Assembly: GCA_937915975.1 (NCBI GenBank)
Contig: CALGGL010000363.1
Coordinates: forward strand, 1 to 15,644
Direction of reading: 5' to 3'
Source of the DNA: an uncultured Lachnospiraceae bacterium
Lineage (GTDB): Bacteria > Bacillota > Clostridia > Lachnospirales > Lachnospiraceae
DNA: 15,644 bases
Shown: positions 1 through 6,165 of the stretch, piece by piece
How the letters are laid out: each line of letters begins with the position of its first letter
How positions within the stretch are numbered: the stretch's first letter is position 1
Program-made: the position numbers and the translations under genes
The notes under the pieces: generated by a model
Database searches by the model: none
The model's input: only the letters and a program-made list of their open reading frames with translations
Told to the model about the DNA's origin: nothing

Positions 1-1
1 G

Positions 2-937
2 TCGAAGCGTTTCTCGACGGAGGCGCTGAACCCCCATGCTGCTGCCCAGCGCAAACGTGGGCGCCCCAAGGTAGTGCTGGCCACTACCTACGAGGAAGCC
101 ATGCACTGGTATGACATGTATTCCGACAACATACTCGGTGTCATCAGTGACTTTGCTCTGGAGGCGGACGCCGTGGACGTTTGCGTCGCCTATTACACAG
201 GAGACGAGGAGATCAAATTCTCCGTGCGTTCCTGCACCAAGGAAGTCCATGCCAACGAACTGGCTTCGTATATCTCAGAGGGAGTCGGCGGCGGCGGCGG
301 TCACATCTACAAGGCCGGAGGCACCATAAGGCCCGAGCTCATAGCCGACGGCCGTGCCGAAGGATATATAGACAGGCGCCTCATCGATTACTACGACAAA
401 TATATGGTCATGTATGCCAAGGATATGACCCTGGATACATCCACCTTCAAAAAATACGAGAAGATCCCCCAGGAGCTGGGAGTCGTCTCGCTTAAGAAGG
501 TCTTCCCCATCGACACCCACGTGGAGATAAGGACCATGGAGGGAGATATCACGGTCACCGTTACGGACGACCTCTATCTCATGGTAGGACTTGCCGGAGA
601 GATCTATCCCATTGCGGAGAAGAAGCTCCGCTCCAGTTACTTTGCACTGGGAAGGCCCTATTCCAGGACCTTTGAATACGCCCCCACGATAAAGGACATT
701 CAAAGCGACGAGAAGAAATCCGTCATCGATTATGCGGAAGCCGTTATAAGCATCGGCAGCACAAAGATCTATGCCAAGCCCCTGGACAGGCCAATAAAAC
801 TCTTCACCGAGTGGGATGACGAGAAGTACTACTACGGAGACGTGGGAGACTATATAACTGTCAGGGAAGACGATCCCCACGACATCTACGTAGTCAACAA
901 GACCATGTTTGACCGTCTGTATAAGGAGTGCGACTAG
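2..937 (+). CDS. DHH/DHHA1-family phosphoesterase, 3' part (5' end outside window)
   Basis: The reading frame is open from base 2 with no stop, so the GTG at 74 is probably internal and the true start lies left of the window. The visible part carries a DHHA1-type nucleic-acid-binding motif: SVRSC followed about 20 residues later by GGGGGHIYKAGG, matching the GGGH-x-x-A-G signature of NrnA/RecJ-like phosphoesterases. The N-terminal DHH catalytic domain would lie outside the window. Just before the DHHA1 part is a basic stretch with an RGRPK core, resembling an AT-hook. After it come two related segments, at about residues 145-190 and 230-285 counted from the GTG, each ending in a G/D-x-Y-x-V...IYxV...Y pattern like small phage-type PGDY modules. 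Base composition is clearly richer in G+C than the rest of the window. Substrate is unknown; RNA oligonucleotide or cyclic dinucleotide hydrolysis is possible by family. Confidence 0.7.
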   Translation, partial: SKRFSTEALNPHAAAQRKRGRPKVVLATTYEEAMHWYDMYSDNILGVISDFALEADAVDVCVAYYTGDEEIKFSVRSCTKEVHANELASYISEGVGGGGGHIYKAGGTIRPELIADGRAEGYIDRRLIDYYDKYMVMYAKDMTLDTSTFKKYEKIPQELGVVSLKKVFPIDTHVEIRTMEGDITVTVTDDLYLMVGLAGEIYPIAEKKLRSSYFALGRPYSRTFEYAPTIKDIQSDEKKSVIDYAEAVISIGSTKIYAKPLDRPIKLFTEWDDEKYYYGDVGDYITVREDDPHDIYVVNKTMFDRLYKECD

Positions 938-1470
938 ATACCGTAAAGGGATCTCTCCTCTGCGGCCATCTCATAGCCGTCCAGCATCTCCGCTGCTCTT
1001 TCCTCTATCTCCTCCGGGGTGAGTCTGAATTCATTTTCATTTTTAAGCTCAATGGTAACCGGTACACCACCTGCAAGCTCAACACAAGGCACGTATGAAA
1101 CATAGCACGGCTCAGGGATAATAACCTCATCTCCCGGATCAAGCATGGCACGAAGTGCTACATCTATACCCTCACTGCCTCCGACCGTAAGAAGTGCCTC
1201 TTTCTTATAGTCATAATCGACATCGTATTTTCTCTTGTACCATTTACAGATTTCCTCTCTTAACTCAAGAAGTCCCGAGTTAGAGGTATAGAAGGTTCTT
1301 CCCTTTTCAAGAGAATAGATACCCTCCTCGCGGATATGCCATGGAGTATCAAAATCCGGCTCACCGACACCGAGCGAAATTGCCTCCGGCATCTCACTTA
1401 CTATATCAAAGAACTTTCTTATGCCCGAAGGCTTAATATCCTGAATCGTTTTAGACAGTGGATTTCTCAT
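934..1470 (-). CDS. PLP-dependent aminotransferase (class I/II), C-terminally truncated
   Basis: Residues 1-150 read as a fold-type I aminotransferase: SLGVGEPDFDTP near 32-43, YTSNSGLLELRE, TVGGSEGIDVALRAMLDPGDEV, then PEPCYVSY. Family members are about 380-400 residues; this one has 178. After about residue 155 (LTPEEIEE), where the family continues into the NNPTG segment and later the PLP-binding lysine motif SxSKxF, the sequence switches to an unrelated acidic tail and stops. The catalytic lysine, the NNPTG loop and the C-terminal domain are therefore missing, and the product should be inactive. The start overlaps the stop of the upstream Lrp/AsnC gene as ATGA, so translation is probably coupled. 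The stop overlaps the + strand DHH gene through CTAG. The break coincides with the G+C change and may be a recombination scar or an assembly join. Confidence 0.8.
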   Translation of the reverse strand: MRNPLSKTIQDIKPSGIRKFFDIVSEMPEAISLGVGEPDFDTPWHIREEGIYSLEKGRTFYTSNSGLLELREEICKWYKRKYDVDYDYKKEALLTVGGSEGIDVALRAMLDPGDEVIIPEPCYVSYVPCVELAGGVPVTIELKNENEFRLTPEEIEERAAEMLDGYEMAAEERSLYGI

Positions 1471-1949
1471 GGTATAATTGCCAACCTTTCATCTTTTTTC
1501 TCAACGTCAAATATAATTCCGTGATCCTTGTATTTCTTAAGTACAAAATTAGTAGAGGTACTTACAACCGTTTCCATAACCGCAAGCTTGTTTGATACAA
1601 ACATGGAAACCTCTTTAAGTGTCTTACCCTGAAGTATTACGGTAAAGTCGAATGCACCTGCCATCAGATACACGGCACTTACCTCTTCAAAATTATATAT
1701 TCTCTCTGCGATTTTATCAAAGCCCTGTCCACGCTGCGGAGTAACCTTTATCTCGATAAGAGCAGTAACCTTTTCCTCTGCAACCTTATCCCAGTCAATC
1801 ATGGTATGATAACCACAGATAACTTTCTTATCCTCCATAGCCTTGATGTCCGCCGCGACCGCCGCCTCATCAAGACCGAGCATATCCGCTATATCCTTAA
1901 CGGAAAGCTTGCTGTCAGTTTCCAAAAGCTTTAAAATCTCAGTATTCAT
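1467..1949 (-). CDS. Lrp/AsnC-family transcriptional regulator
   Basis: The protein has 160 residues, the usual size for this family. The N-terminal winged HTH covers about residues 3-50 (LSVKDIADMLGLDEAAVAADIKAM). The C-terminal RAM/AsnC ligand-binding domain covers about residues 60-140 and includes the typical AVYLMAGAFDFTVIL strand and the SNKLAVMETVVSTSTNFVLKKYK segment. Such proteins assemble into octamers that sense amino acids. The start ATG has an AGAGG ribosome binding site six bases upstream. Its stop overlaps the aminotransferase start by four bases, which suggests that it controls, or is co-sensed with, the amino acid handled by that enzyme. A short CACG-N5-CGTG dyad at 1967-1979 in the leader could be an autoregulatory site, but it is too small to be convincing. 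Confidence 0.93.
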   Translation of the reverse strand: MNTEILKLLETDSKLSVKDIADMLGLDEAAVAADIKAMEDKKVICGYHTMIDWDKVAEEKVTALIEIKVTPQRGQGFDKIAERIYNFEEVSAVYLMAGAFDFTVILQGKTLKEVSMFVSNKLAVMETVVSTSTNFVLKKYKDHGIIFDVEKKDERLAIIP

Positions 1950-2003
1950 ACTTAACCTCTTTCCACCACGACTTGCGTGATTAATATATTTTTATGTCAA
2001 AAA

Positions 2004-3059
2004 TTATTCTAATATCTTATAAATCTCATCACCCTTAACCGGTGAAAGAAATCTCTGCTCAGGCTCTCTTTCATCGCCAAGCATAACAACCTTATTATTA
2101 TCCTCAGTTACCTTGCCGATTATAGCGGCTGGAAATCCTTCACCTGAAGCTGCAACTTCACATTCTTCACCGTATGCCGCTCCATCTTCTCCTTCTTTCA
2201 ACCCGCCTCTTATAACCGCAATCACCGCTCCGGTTCCGTCAAGCATATATGGATTGATGTCAAAAAACTCGCTTATCTCAACAGTTTCCTGTTTTATCGG
2301 TATGCAGGCATGATTAATATTTATTCCATGCTTTATCTTAACTCCGAGCTGCCAGAGTGCTCCATATATACCGCCATGTGAAACATCATGCATATAAAGC
2401 ACATCTTTTCCAAATGTATCAATTAAAAACCGAACCTTATCTCTTATGGCATATTCCTCTTTGTTAAAATATGCCCCCTCTATGTAGCTATATGCAAATC
2501 TTTTTACAAGCTCATCCTTTTTACTTCTTGCTATAATATCCGTACCCATAAGTCCGGCATAGCCAAGCATAATAATCCTGTCACCCGGTAAAATTTTATT
2601 TATATTCTGAGTATATGCTATATTATCAGATGCTTTTACGCATCCATACGTATCCCCGGTTTCACAAGCCGCTACACCGAATACCGTTACTACAAAGCTT
2701 GCCTTGTTATATGACGGCCCAACCTCGGTATGGCCTCCGAGAATCTGTATATCCTCTTCATCAGCCAGAGAATTAAATTCCTTCATATAAAGCTTGATAT
2801 CCGCCTCACTTACCGATTCAGGGAGCAGCATAACAAGCCTTACTCCAACAGGCTTAGCACATGAAACGGCAAAATTATTCATAGCCTTAGTCCATGCTAT
2901 ATAAGGATTACATGAAACCCCTTCACAGGATACCATATCCCCGCAAAGCGAAAAATCATTTCCGGTTCCGACACCCTGCTTCATATCCTTATTATGTTTT
3001 CTCACATGCTTAATAACCGAACGTGTATTAACAAGTTCATTTAAGGTTCCAAGTTCCAT
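2004..3059 (-). CDS. AIR synthase-related protein, HypE/PurM-like fold
   Basis: The sequence fits the PurM/HypE/SelD ATP-dependent superfamily. An N-terminal half has DMVSCEGVSCNPYIAWTKAMNNFAV and LGGHTEVGP (the conserved GGHTE-like motif of the HypE branch). The C-terminal half has LPGDRIIMLGYAGLMGTDIIA, MHDVSHGGIYGALWQL and the LDGTGAVIAVI strand. Length is 351 residues from this start. An in-frame extension to a TTG at 3080 adds seven residues. I prefer the ATG at 3059 because a GAGGG sits five bases before it, while the ATG at 3074 abuts its only GAGG and the TTG has no ribosome binding site. No hydrogenase genes are visible, so a role in hydrogenase maturation should not be assumed. In this position, upstream of an Lrp regulator and an aminotransferase, it may belong to amino acid or cofactor metabolism. 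Confidence 0.88.
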   Translation of the reverse strand: MELGTLNELVNTRSVIKHVRKHNKDMKQGVGTGNDFSLCGDMVSCEGVSCNPYIAWTKAMNNFAVSCAKPVGVRLVMLLPESVSEADIKLYMKEFNSLADEEDIQILGGHTEVGPSYNKASFVVTVFGVAACETGDTYGCVKASDNIAYTQNINKILPGDRIIMLGYAGLMGTDIIARSKKDELVKRFAYSYIEGAYFNKEEYAIRDKVRFLIDTFGKDVLYMHDVSHGGIYGALWQLGVKIKHGININHACIPIKQETVEISEFFDINPYMLDGTGAVIAVIRGGLKEGEDGAAYGEECEVAASGEGFPAAIIGKVTEDNNKVVMLGDEREPEQRFLSPVKGDEIYKILE

Positions 3060-3130
3060 AGAGCCCTCAATCATCCTCAATCTATAACAACACAGTCATA
3101 TACAATGTATCTCACACTTTCCCATTGTAA

Positions 3131-4702
3131 TTACTCCACAGGTGCATCTGCAGGAGGATCCTCAGCAGCCGCTGGATCGACAGGCGCTTCAGTAGGAGCT
3201 GCCGGTGCTTCGGCAGGTGCTTCTGCCGGCACATCTGCCGGTGCTTCAGCCGGATTATCAGCTGTCTCCTCTGCTGCATCCGGTCCCACCGTTACATGCT
3301 CCGGTGTGGCCATATATTGACTTGTATTTACCTTAATCGAATCCGTAAGCTCGCCGTCTACATATACGTGCTTCCACAGCTCAGCCACATACCCCGTATG
3401 TGCCTTTTGTGTAACATTTCTTGTACCCGCAGGCAGGGACTCATCCACAGTGACAATTTCCTCCCCCGGTGCAATTGTTTCCACCAAAACAGACTCAAAT
3501 TCAAGAGTTCTGTTTTCCGGTCTTGTCTCCTTGCCGAATATAGCAAATGTAATTTCTCCGTTTTCACATGCTCCGGCAATATAAATAGGTGTATCCGTAT
3601 CATTTCTGAATTTAAAATTCTTTACGTCTCCGGATATAGCCGCATCCTGAGCAAGCTTAACATATCCTACAGTAAGACTGTGGTTTGCTCTCTGTGTTAC
3701 CTCAAGCTCAGCATAAAGCACGGCATTGTAAAGTGTAGTCGAAACCTGACATACACCTCCTCCGAGTCCCTGAACCACCGTTCCGTTACTGTACTCGGCT
3801 GCATAATGATAACCGTTTTCCTCCGTATAAGGTCTGATTGTCGCATCCGTATCAAATTCTTCACCCGGTAAAACAACAGTACCGTTAATAAAGTTGCAGG
3901 CATTTTCCACATTTGCCATACGTCCCGCATCTCCGCTGTAGGTGGTTGTGTACTCGCCAAGCTTGTCAGTGATTCCGTTTAAAGCATCGCTTGTAACCTC
4001 AGGCTCAGCTTCGCTGTAAACTATCTCCATGCTGATGGCGTTATAATCAGAGGAATTATTGAGAGTTGTCTGAAGCTGCTCTATACTTGCCTGAGTATCG
4101 ACGGTTATACCGGTTGTTTCCGGCTGTATCTCAAATGAACCGTCCACCATCTGAATAGATGCAGATGAAGGTTCACAGTTAAATCCGTTTAAAATATTTT
4201 CGAGATTGGCATATGCATTTTCATCAAATGAAAATGAAAGCTCGAGTCTTATTTCGCCGCCGTTCTCCAGATTTTTGGTTTCCTTATATCTTTTTAAAAC
4301 ATTACCCTTACGTCCGTATCCGTATGCGGTTTCAACAGCACTTTCCACATCGGTAGATATACCTATATCCGAAAGTGCCACATCTAAAGCATTATCCTTA
4401 CAGCTAAGAGTTATGGTAGATGAATTGACACTATTTACATATTCAGCACAAGCATTTCTTGCAGACTCCAAAGTCATACCGCCGACATTTGTATTTCCTA
4501 TATAAATGTTTGGAAGTATGGTATCCGATGACTGCGAATCATTTCCCGTATCTGATGTATCAACAGTATCTTCGACATTTGCTTCCTCCTGTGCCACTGC
4601 ACTTATTTTATATGAGAAGACAAATACAAACGCAAAAAGAATTACTGTTGCATATCCCAAATATTTTCTATTTTTAATTAAAGCAGATATACATTTTTTC
4701 AT
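3131..4702 (-). CDS. VanW-family protein with peptidoglycan-binding and G5-like domains
   Basis: The 523-residue protein begins with a basic stretch and one hydrophobic segment (about 14-31), acting as a signal anchor or signal peptide. A linker rich in Asp, Ser and Thr follows. Residues 65-235 hold two putative peptidoglycan-binding repeats (VGGMTLESARNACAEYV; FEIQPETTGITVD). Residues 250-385 are the VanW domain, with FNGTVVLPGEEF-like and GLGGGVCQVSTTLYNAVLYAEL motifs. A G5-like segment follows at about 400-470, then an Ala/Pro/Glu-rich tail. It should sit outside the membrane in contact with the cell wall. VanW was first found in vancomycin resistance clusters, but most members, as here, have no vanHAX genes nearby and their biochemical role is unknown. 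It lies downstream of the 34-residue microprotein and upstream of the HypE-like gene. Confidence 0.9.
   Translation of the reverse strand: MKKCISALIKNRKYLGYATVILFAFVFVFSYKISAVAQEEANVEDTVDTSDTGNDSQSSDTILPNIYIGNTNVGGMTLESARNACAEYVNSVNSSTITLSCKDNALDVALSDIGISTDVESAVETAYGYGRKGNVLKRYKETKNLENGGEIRLELSFSFDENAYANLENILNGFNCEPSSASIQMVDGSFEIQPETTGITVDTQASIEQLQTTLNNSSDYNAISMEIVYSEAEPEVTSDALNGITDKLGEYTTTYSGDAGRMANVENACNFINGTVVLPGEEFDTDATIRPYTEENGYHYAAEYSNGTVVQGLGGGVCQVSTTLYNAVLYAELEVTQRANHSLTVGYVKLAQDAAISGDVKNFKFRNDTDTPIYIAGACENGEITFAIFGKETRPENRTLEFESVLVETIAPGEEIVTVDESLPAGTRNVTQKAHTGYVAELWKHVYVDGELTDSIKVNTSQYMATPEHVTVGPDAAEETADNPAEAPADVPAEAPAEAPAAPTEAPVDPAAAEDPPADAPVE
3134..3268 (-). repeat. Ala/Pro/Glu low-complexity coding repeat
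   Basis: The last 45 or so codons of the VanW-family gene encode a degenerate APAE/PAEA repeat (for example ADVPAEAPAEAPAAPTEAP). At DNA level this is an imprecise six-to-twelve-base repeat rich in GCTTC and GCCGG. It probably forms an extended, wall-spanning or disordered tail. Copy number could vary between strains by slippage. It also creates a long artificial reading frame on the opposite strand. Confidence 0.75.
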
Positions 4703-4720
4703 TAAACTTCCGCCATCCTT

Positions 4721-4766
4721 GAAAAAAAATAATAATAATGGTATCCTATCTTAGAAAGCTGATACC
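4721..4766 (-). terminator. Possible Rho-independent terminator after the microprotein gene
   Basis: On the minus strand the 6-base arms GGTATC (4766-4761) and GATACC (4745-4740) pair around an inner CTT/AAG, followed by an ATT repeat and a run of eight T. The stop codon of the microprotein gene lies inside the hairpin. The inner stem has mismatches and the T-run is interrupted, so termination may be partial, allowing some transcription into the VanW gene. Confidence 0.45.
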
Positions 4767-4855
4767 AAAAGAGTAATAACCATAGCCAAAACCAAAACAA
4801 CACAGATTACGGCTGATATCATCTTTTGTTTTTTCTTGTTATTAAAATTAATCAT
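4751..4855 (-). CDS. 34-residue single-pass membrane microprotein
   Basis: This small reading frame encodes 34 residues: a basic head (NNKKKQK, residues 5-11) and then one continuous hydrophobic segment (residues 13-31, rich in Val, Leu and Ile), ending in SAF. A strong AGGAGG lies ten bases before the start. An earlier ATG at 4860 has better spacing but is followed at once by TAA, making an ATG-TAA minimal frame just before the real start. The positive-inside pattern predicts an N-in, C-out topology. A hairpin spans its stop. I do not recognise a named family, although short proteins of this shape are common in Firmicutes and are often missed in annotation. It is divergent from the 4888 gene and precedes the VanW-family gene. 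Function unknown; a small accessory subunit of an envelope complex is one guess. Confidence 0.72.
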   Translation of the reverse strand: MINFNNKKKQKMISAVICVVLVLAMVITLLVSAF

Positions 4856-4887
4856 TACATTACTACCTCCTGAAAGGAAAACTTTTT

Positions 4888-5511
4888 ATGGGTTACGTAA
4901 ATTATTATATAATATGTTTAACCGTTATAGTCGGCTTTGCGGCTTTCCGTGCCATAGCCTACCAAAACAAAAAATCAAAACGCGCCCTTGACAGATTCTG
5001 GGATCGTGAAACCAAAGCCAATTCCGTAAGACGTGCAGATATTTCCAATCTTGATTATATCACTTTTGATATAGATAAACTGCCTATAAATGAGTCAAAA
5101 GACTTAGGTTTTTCTGACATATGTGACGAATTGATTATGCTTTCGGGCAAAAAATTCCTTAATCTTGCCGCATATACCAACACGGACCTTAAGATGATGT
5201 ACGGTCCTGCCAATCTGGACGCCTTAAGCGAGTATGACAATAATTTTAACCGTCTTATGCGTCTTTTAAACAAGCTTTCAAAGGAGCTTGTAAAAATCGA
5301 AAAAAAAGCTTTAGCCAAACAGGTTCTTGAATACAGCATCTCCCTCGGTTCGGAATTAAGCTCTGACTACGAAATGCTTGGCAGCATATACTATAACGAA
5401 AATGATTTAACGGACTTCCAAAAGCTTGAAGAACAGGCAGAAAACATAGAGTCGCTTTCAAAAAATCTAATCATTAACAAATTAAATAATATCAAAACAG
5501 ACGATAAATAG
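4888..5511 (+). CDS. Membrane-anchored protein of unknown function
   Basis: This is the only low-GC gene in the window on the + strand. It encodes 207 residues: one N-terminal transmembrane segment (about 5-24), a basic juxtamembrane stretch (QNKKSKRALDRFWDRE), then a cytoplasmic, largely helical and charged domain. The segment at about 125-195, including LVKIEKKALAKQVLEYSISLGSELSSDYEMLGSIYY, has the spacing of a TPR-like helical hairpin pair. The start has AAAGGA nine bases upstream. No catalytic motif is visible. Its start codon is 32 bases from that of the divergent microprotein, and its stop is 15 bases from that of the convergent nth gene. I do not recognise a named family; an adaptor or scaffold at the membrane would fit the shape. 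Confidence 0.82.
   Translation: MGYVNYYIICLTVIVGFAAFRAIAYQNKKSKRALDRFWDRETKANSVRRADISNLDYITFDIDKLPINESKDLGFSDICDELIMLSGKKFLNLAAYTNTDLKMMYGPANLDALSEYDNNFNRLMRLLNKLSKELVKIEKKALAKQVLEYSISLGSELSSDYEMLGSIYYNENDLTDFQKLEEQAENIESLSKNLIINKLNNIKTDDK
4904..4932 (-). promoter_or_regulatory. Candidate -10 for the microprotein gene inside the divergent gene
   Basis: A perfect minus-strand TATAAT lies at 4909-4904, within the first codons of the + strand gene, giving a leader of about 40 bases to the microprotein start. No good -35 hexamer is present 16-18 bases upstream, so support is weak. It is listed because the 32-base gap between the divergent starts is too short to hold a full promoter. Confidence 0.28.
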
Positions 5512-5526
5512 CAACAAATCTTTCGC

Positions 5527-6165
5527 CTAAGCCTTTTTCTTTGCTGACGGGCAGACACCCGAAAGCACACATTCATCACATTTAGGTCTTCTTGCTATAC
5601 ATATCTTTCTTCCATGTGCGATAATCTGAAGATTATAAAGAATCCACTGCTCCTTCGGAAGACACTTCATTAAATCATATTCTATCTTGACCGGATCCTG
5701 ATTTTTTGTAAGACCAAGCAGGTTGGATATCCTCTTTACATGTGTATCAACAACTATACTCGGTTCATCAAAAATATTGCCTCTTATGACATTTGCGGTT
5801 TTCCTTCCTACTCCCGAAAGCTTGGTAAGTGAATCAATATCCGACGGAACCTCTCCGCCATGTCTTTCAATCACTTCATTTGCACAGGCTATGATATTCT
5901 TAGCCTTATTTTTATAAAAGCCTGTGGAATAAATATCCTTTTCAAGCTCGGACTGACTCGCTTTGGCAAAAGCATATACATCAGGATATTTAACAAACAA
6001 ATCCTTCGTCACGATATTAACCCTGGCATCCGTACACTGTGCGCTTAAGATAGTTGCCACCAAAAGCTCCCATGCATTCTTATGCTCCAGATATGTTTTA
6101 AAATCCGTTCCGTATTCATCATTAAGTATTTTAATTATTTCATTTATACGTTCTTTTTTTGTCAT
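5527..6165 (-). CDS. nth: Endonuclease III (DNA glycosylase/AP lyase)
   Basis: The 212-residue protein has the full family signature. A helix-hairpin-helix, LTKLSGVGRKTANVI, carries the catalytic lysine at 122; VVDTHVKR carries the catalytic aspartate at 140; and the four [4Fe-4S] cysteines are at 189, 196, 199 and 205 with the classical C-x6-C-x2-C-x5-C spacing. It removes oxidised pyrimidines from DNA and cleaves the abasic site in base excision repair. The frame is open further upstream to 6246, but that part translates inside the ATPase gene and has no homology. The ATG at 6165 (MTKKERINEI) matches the usual N-terminus and overlaps the ATPase stop by one base (TAATG), indicating translational coupling. 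No clear terminator is seen after the TAG stop. Confidence 0.97.
   Translation of the reverse strand: MTKKERINEIIKILNDEYGTDFKTYLEHKNAWELLVATILSAQCTDARVNIVTKDLFVKYPDVYAFAKASQSELEKDIYSTGFYKNKAKNIIACANEVIERHGGEVPSDIDSLTKLSGVGRKTANVIRGNIFDEPSIVVDTHVKRISNLLGLTKNQDPVKIEYDLMKCLPKEQWILYNLQIIAHGRKICIARRPKCDECVLSGVCPSAKKKA

Noticed and set aside
275..880. A 201-codon open frame on the minus strand opposite the DHH gene
   Set aside because: It mirrors the third-position G/C bias of the real + strand gene, has no ribosome binding site and its translation matches no family pattern.
938..1000. C-terminus of a separate convergent gene (tail EMLDGYEMAAEERSLYGI)
   Set aside because: It may be the end of a different protein from the G+C-rich side, but about 20 residues are too few to identify it, so it is not annotated on its own.
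1967..2000. Perfect minus-strand TTGACA (2000-1995) and a CACG-N5-CGTG dyad upstream of the Lrp gene
   Set aside because: No -10 hexamer exists 16-18 bases from TTGACA, and four-base dyad arms are expected by chance; at most a weak hint of autoregulation.
3105..3320. Ser/Ala/Gly-rich frame on the + strand
   Set aside because: It is the antisense of the Ala/Pro/Glu repeat tail of the VanW-family gene and only reflects low complexity.
3296..3871. A 191-codon + strand frame
   Set aside because: It lies wholly opposite the VanW domain coding region, is cysteine and arginine rich in a way typical of shadow frames, and has no start signal.
3131..4702. Vancomycin resistance locus, suggested by the VanW domain
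   Set aside because: No vanH, vanA/B-type ligase, vanX or vanRS-like gene is present; VanW-domain proteins are common in Firmicutes without resistance.
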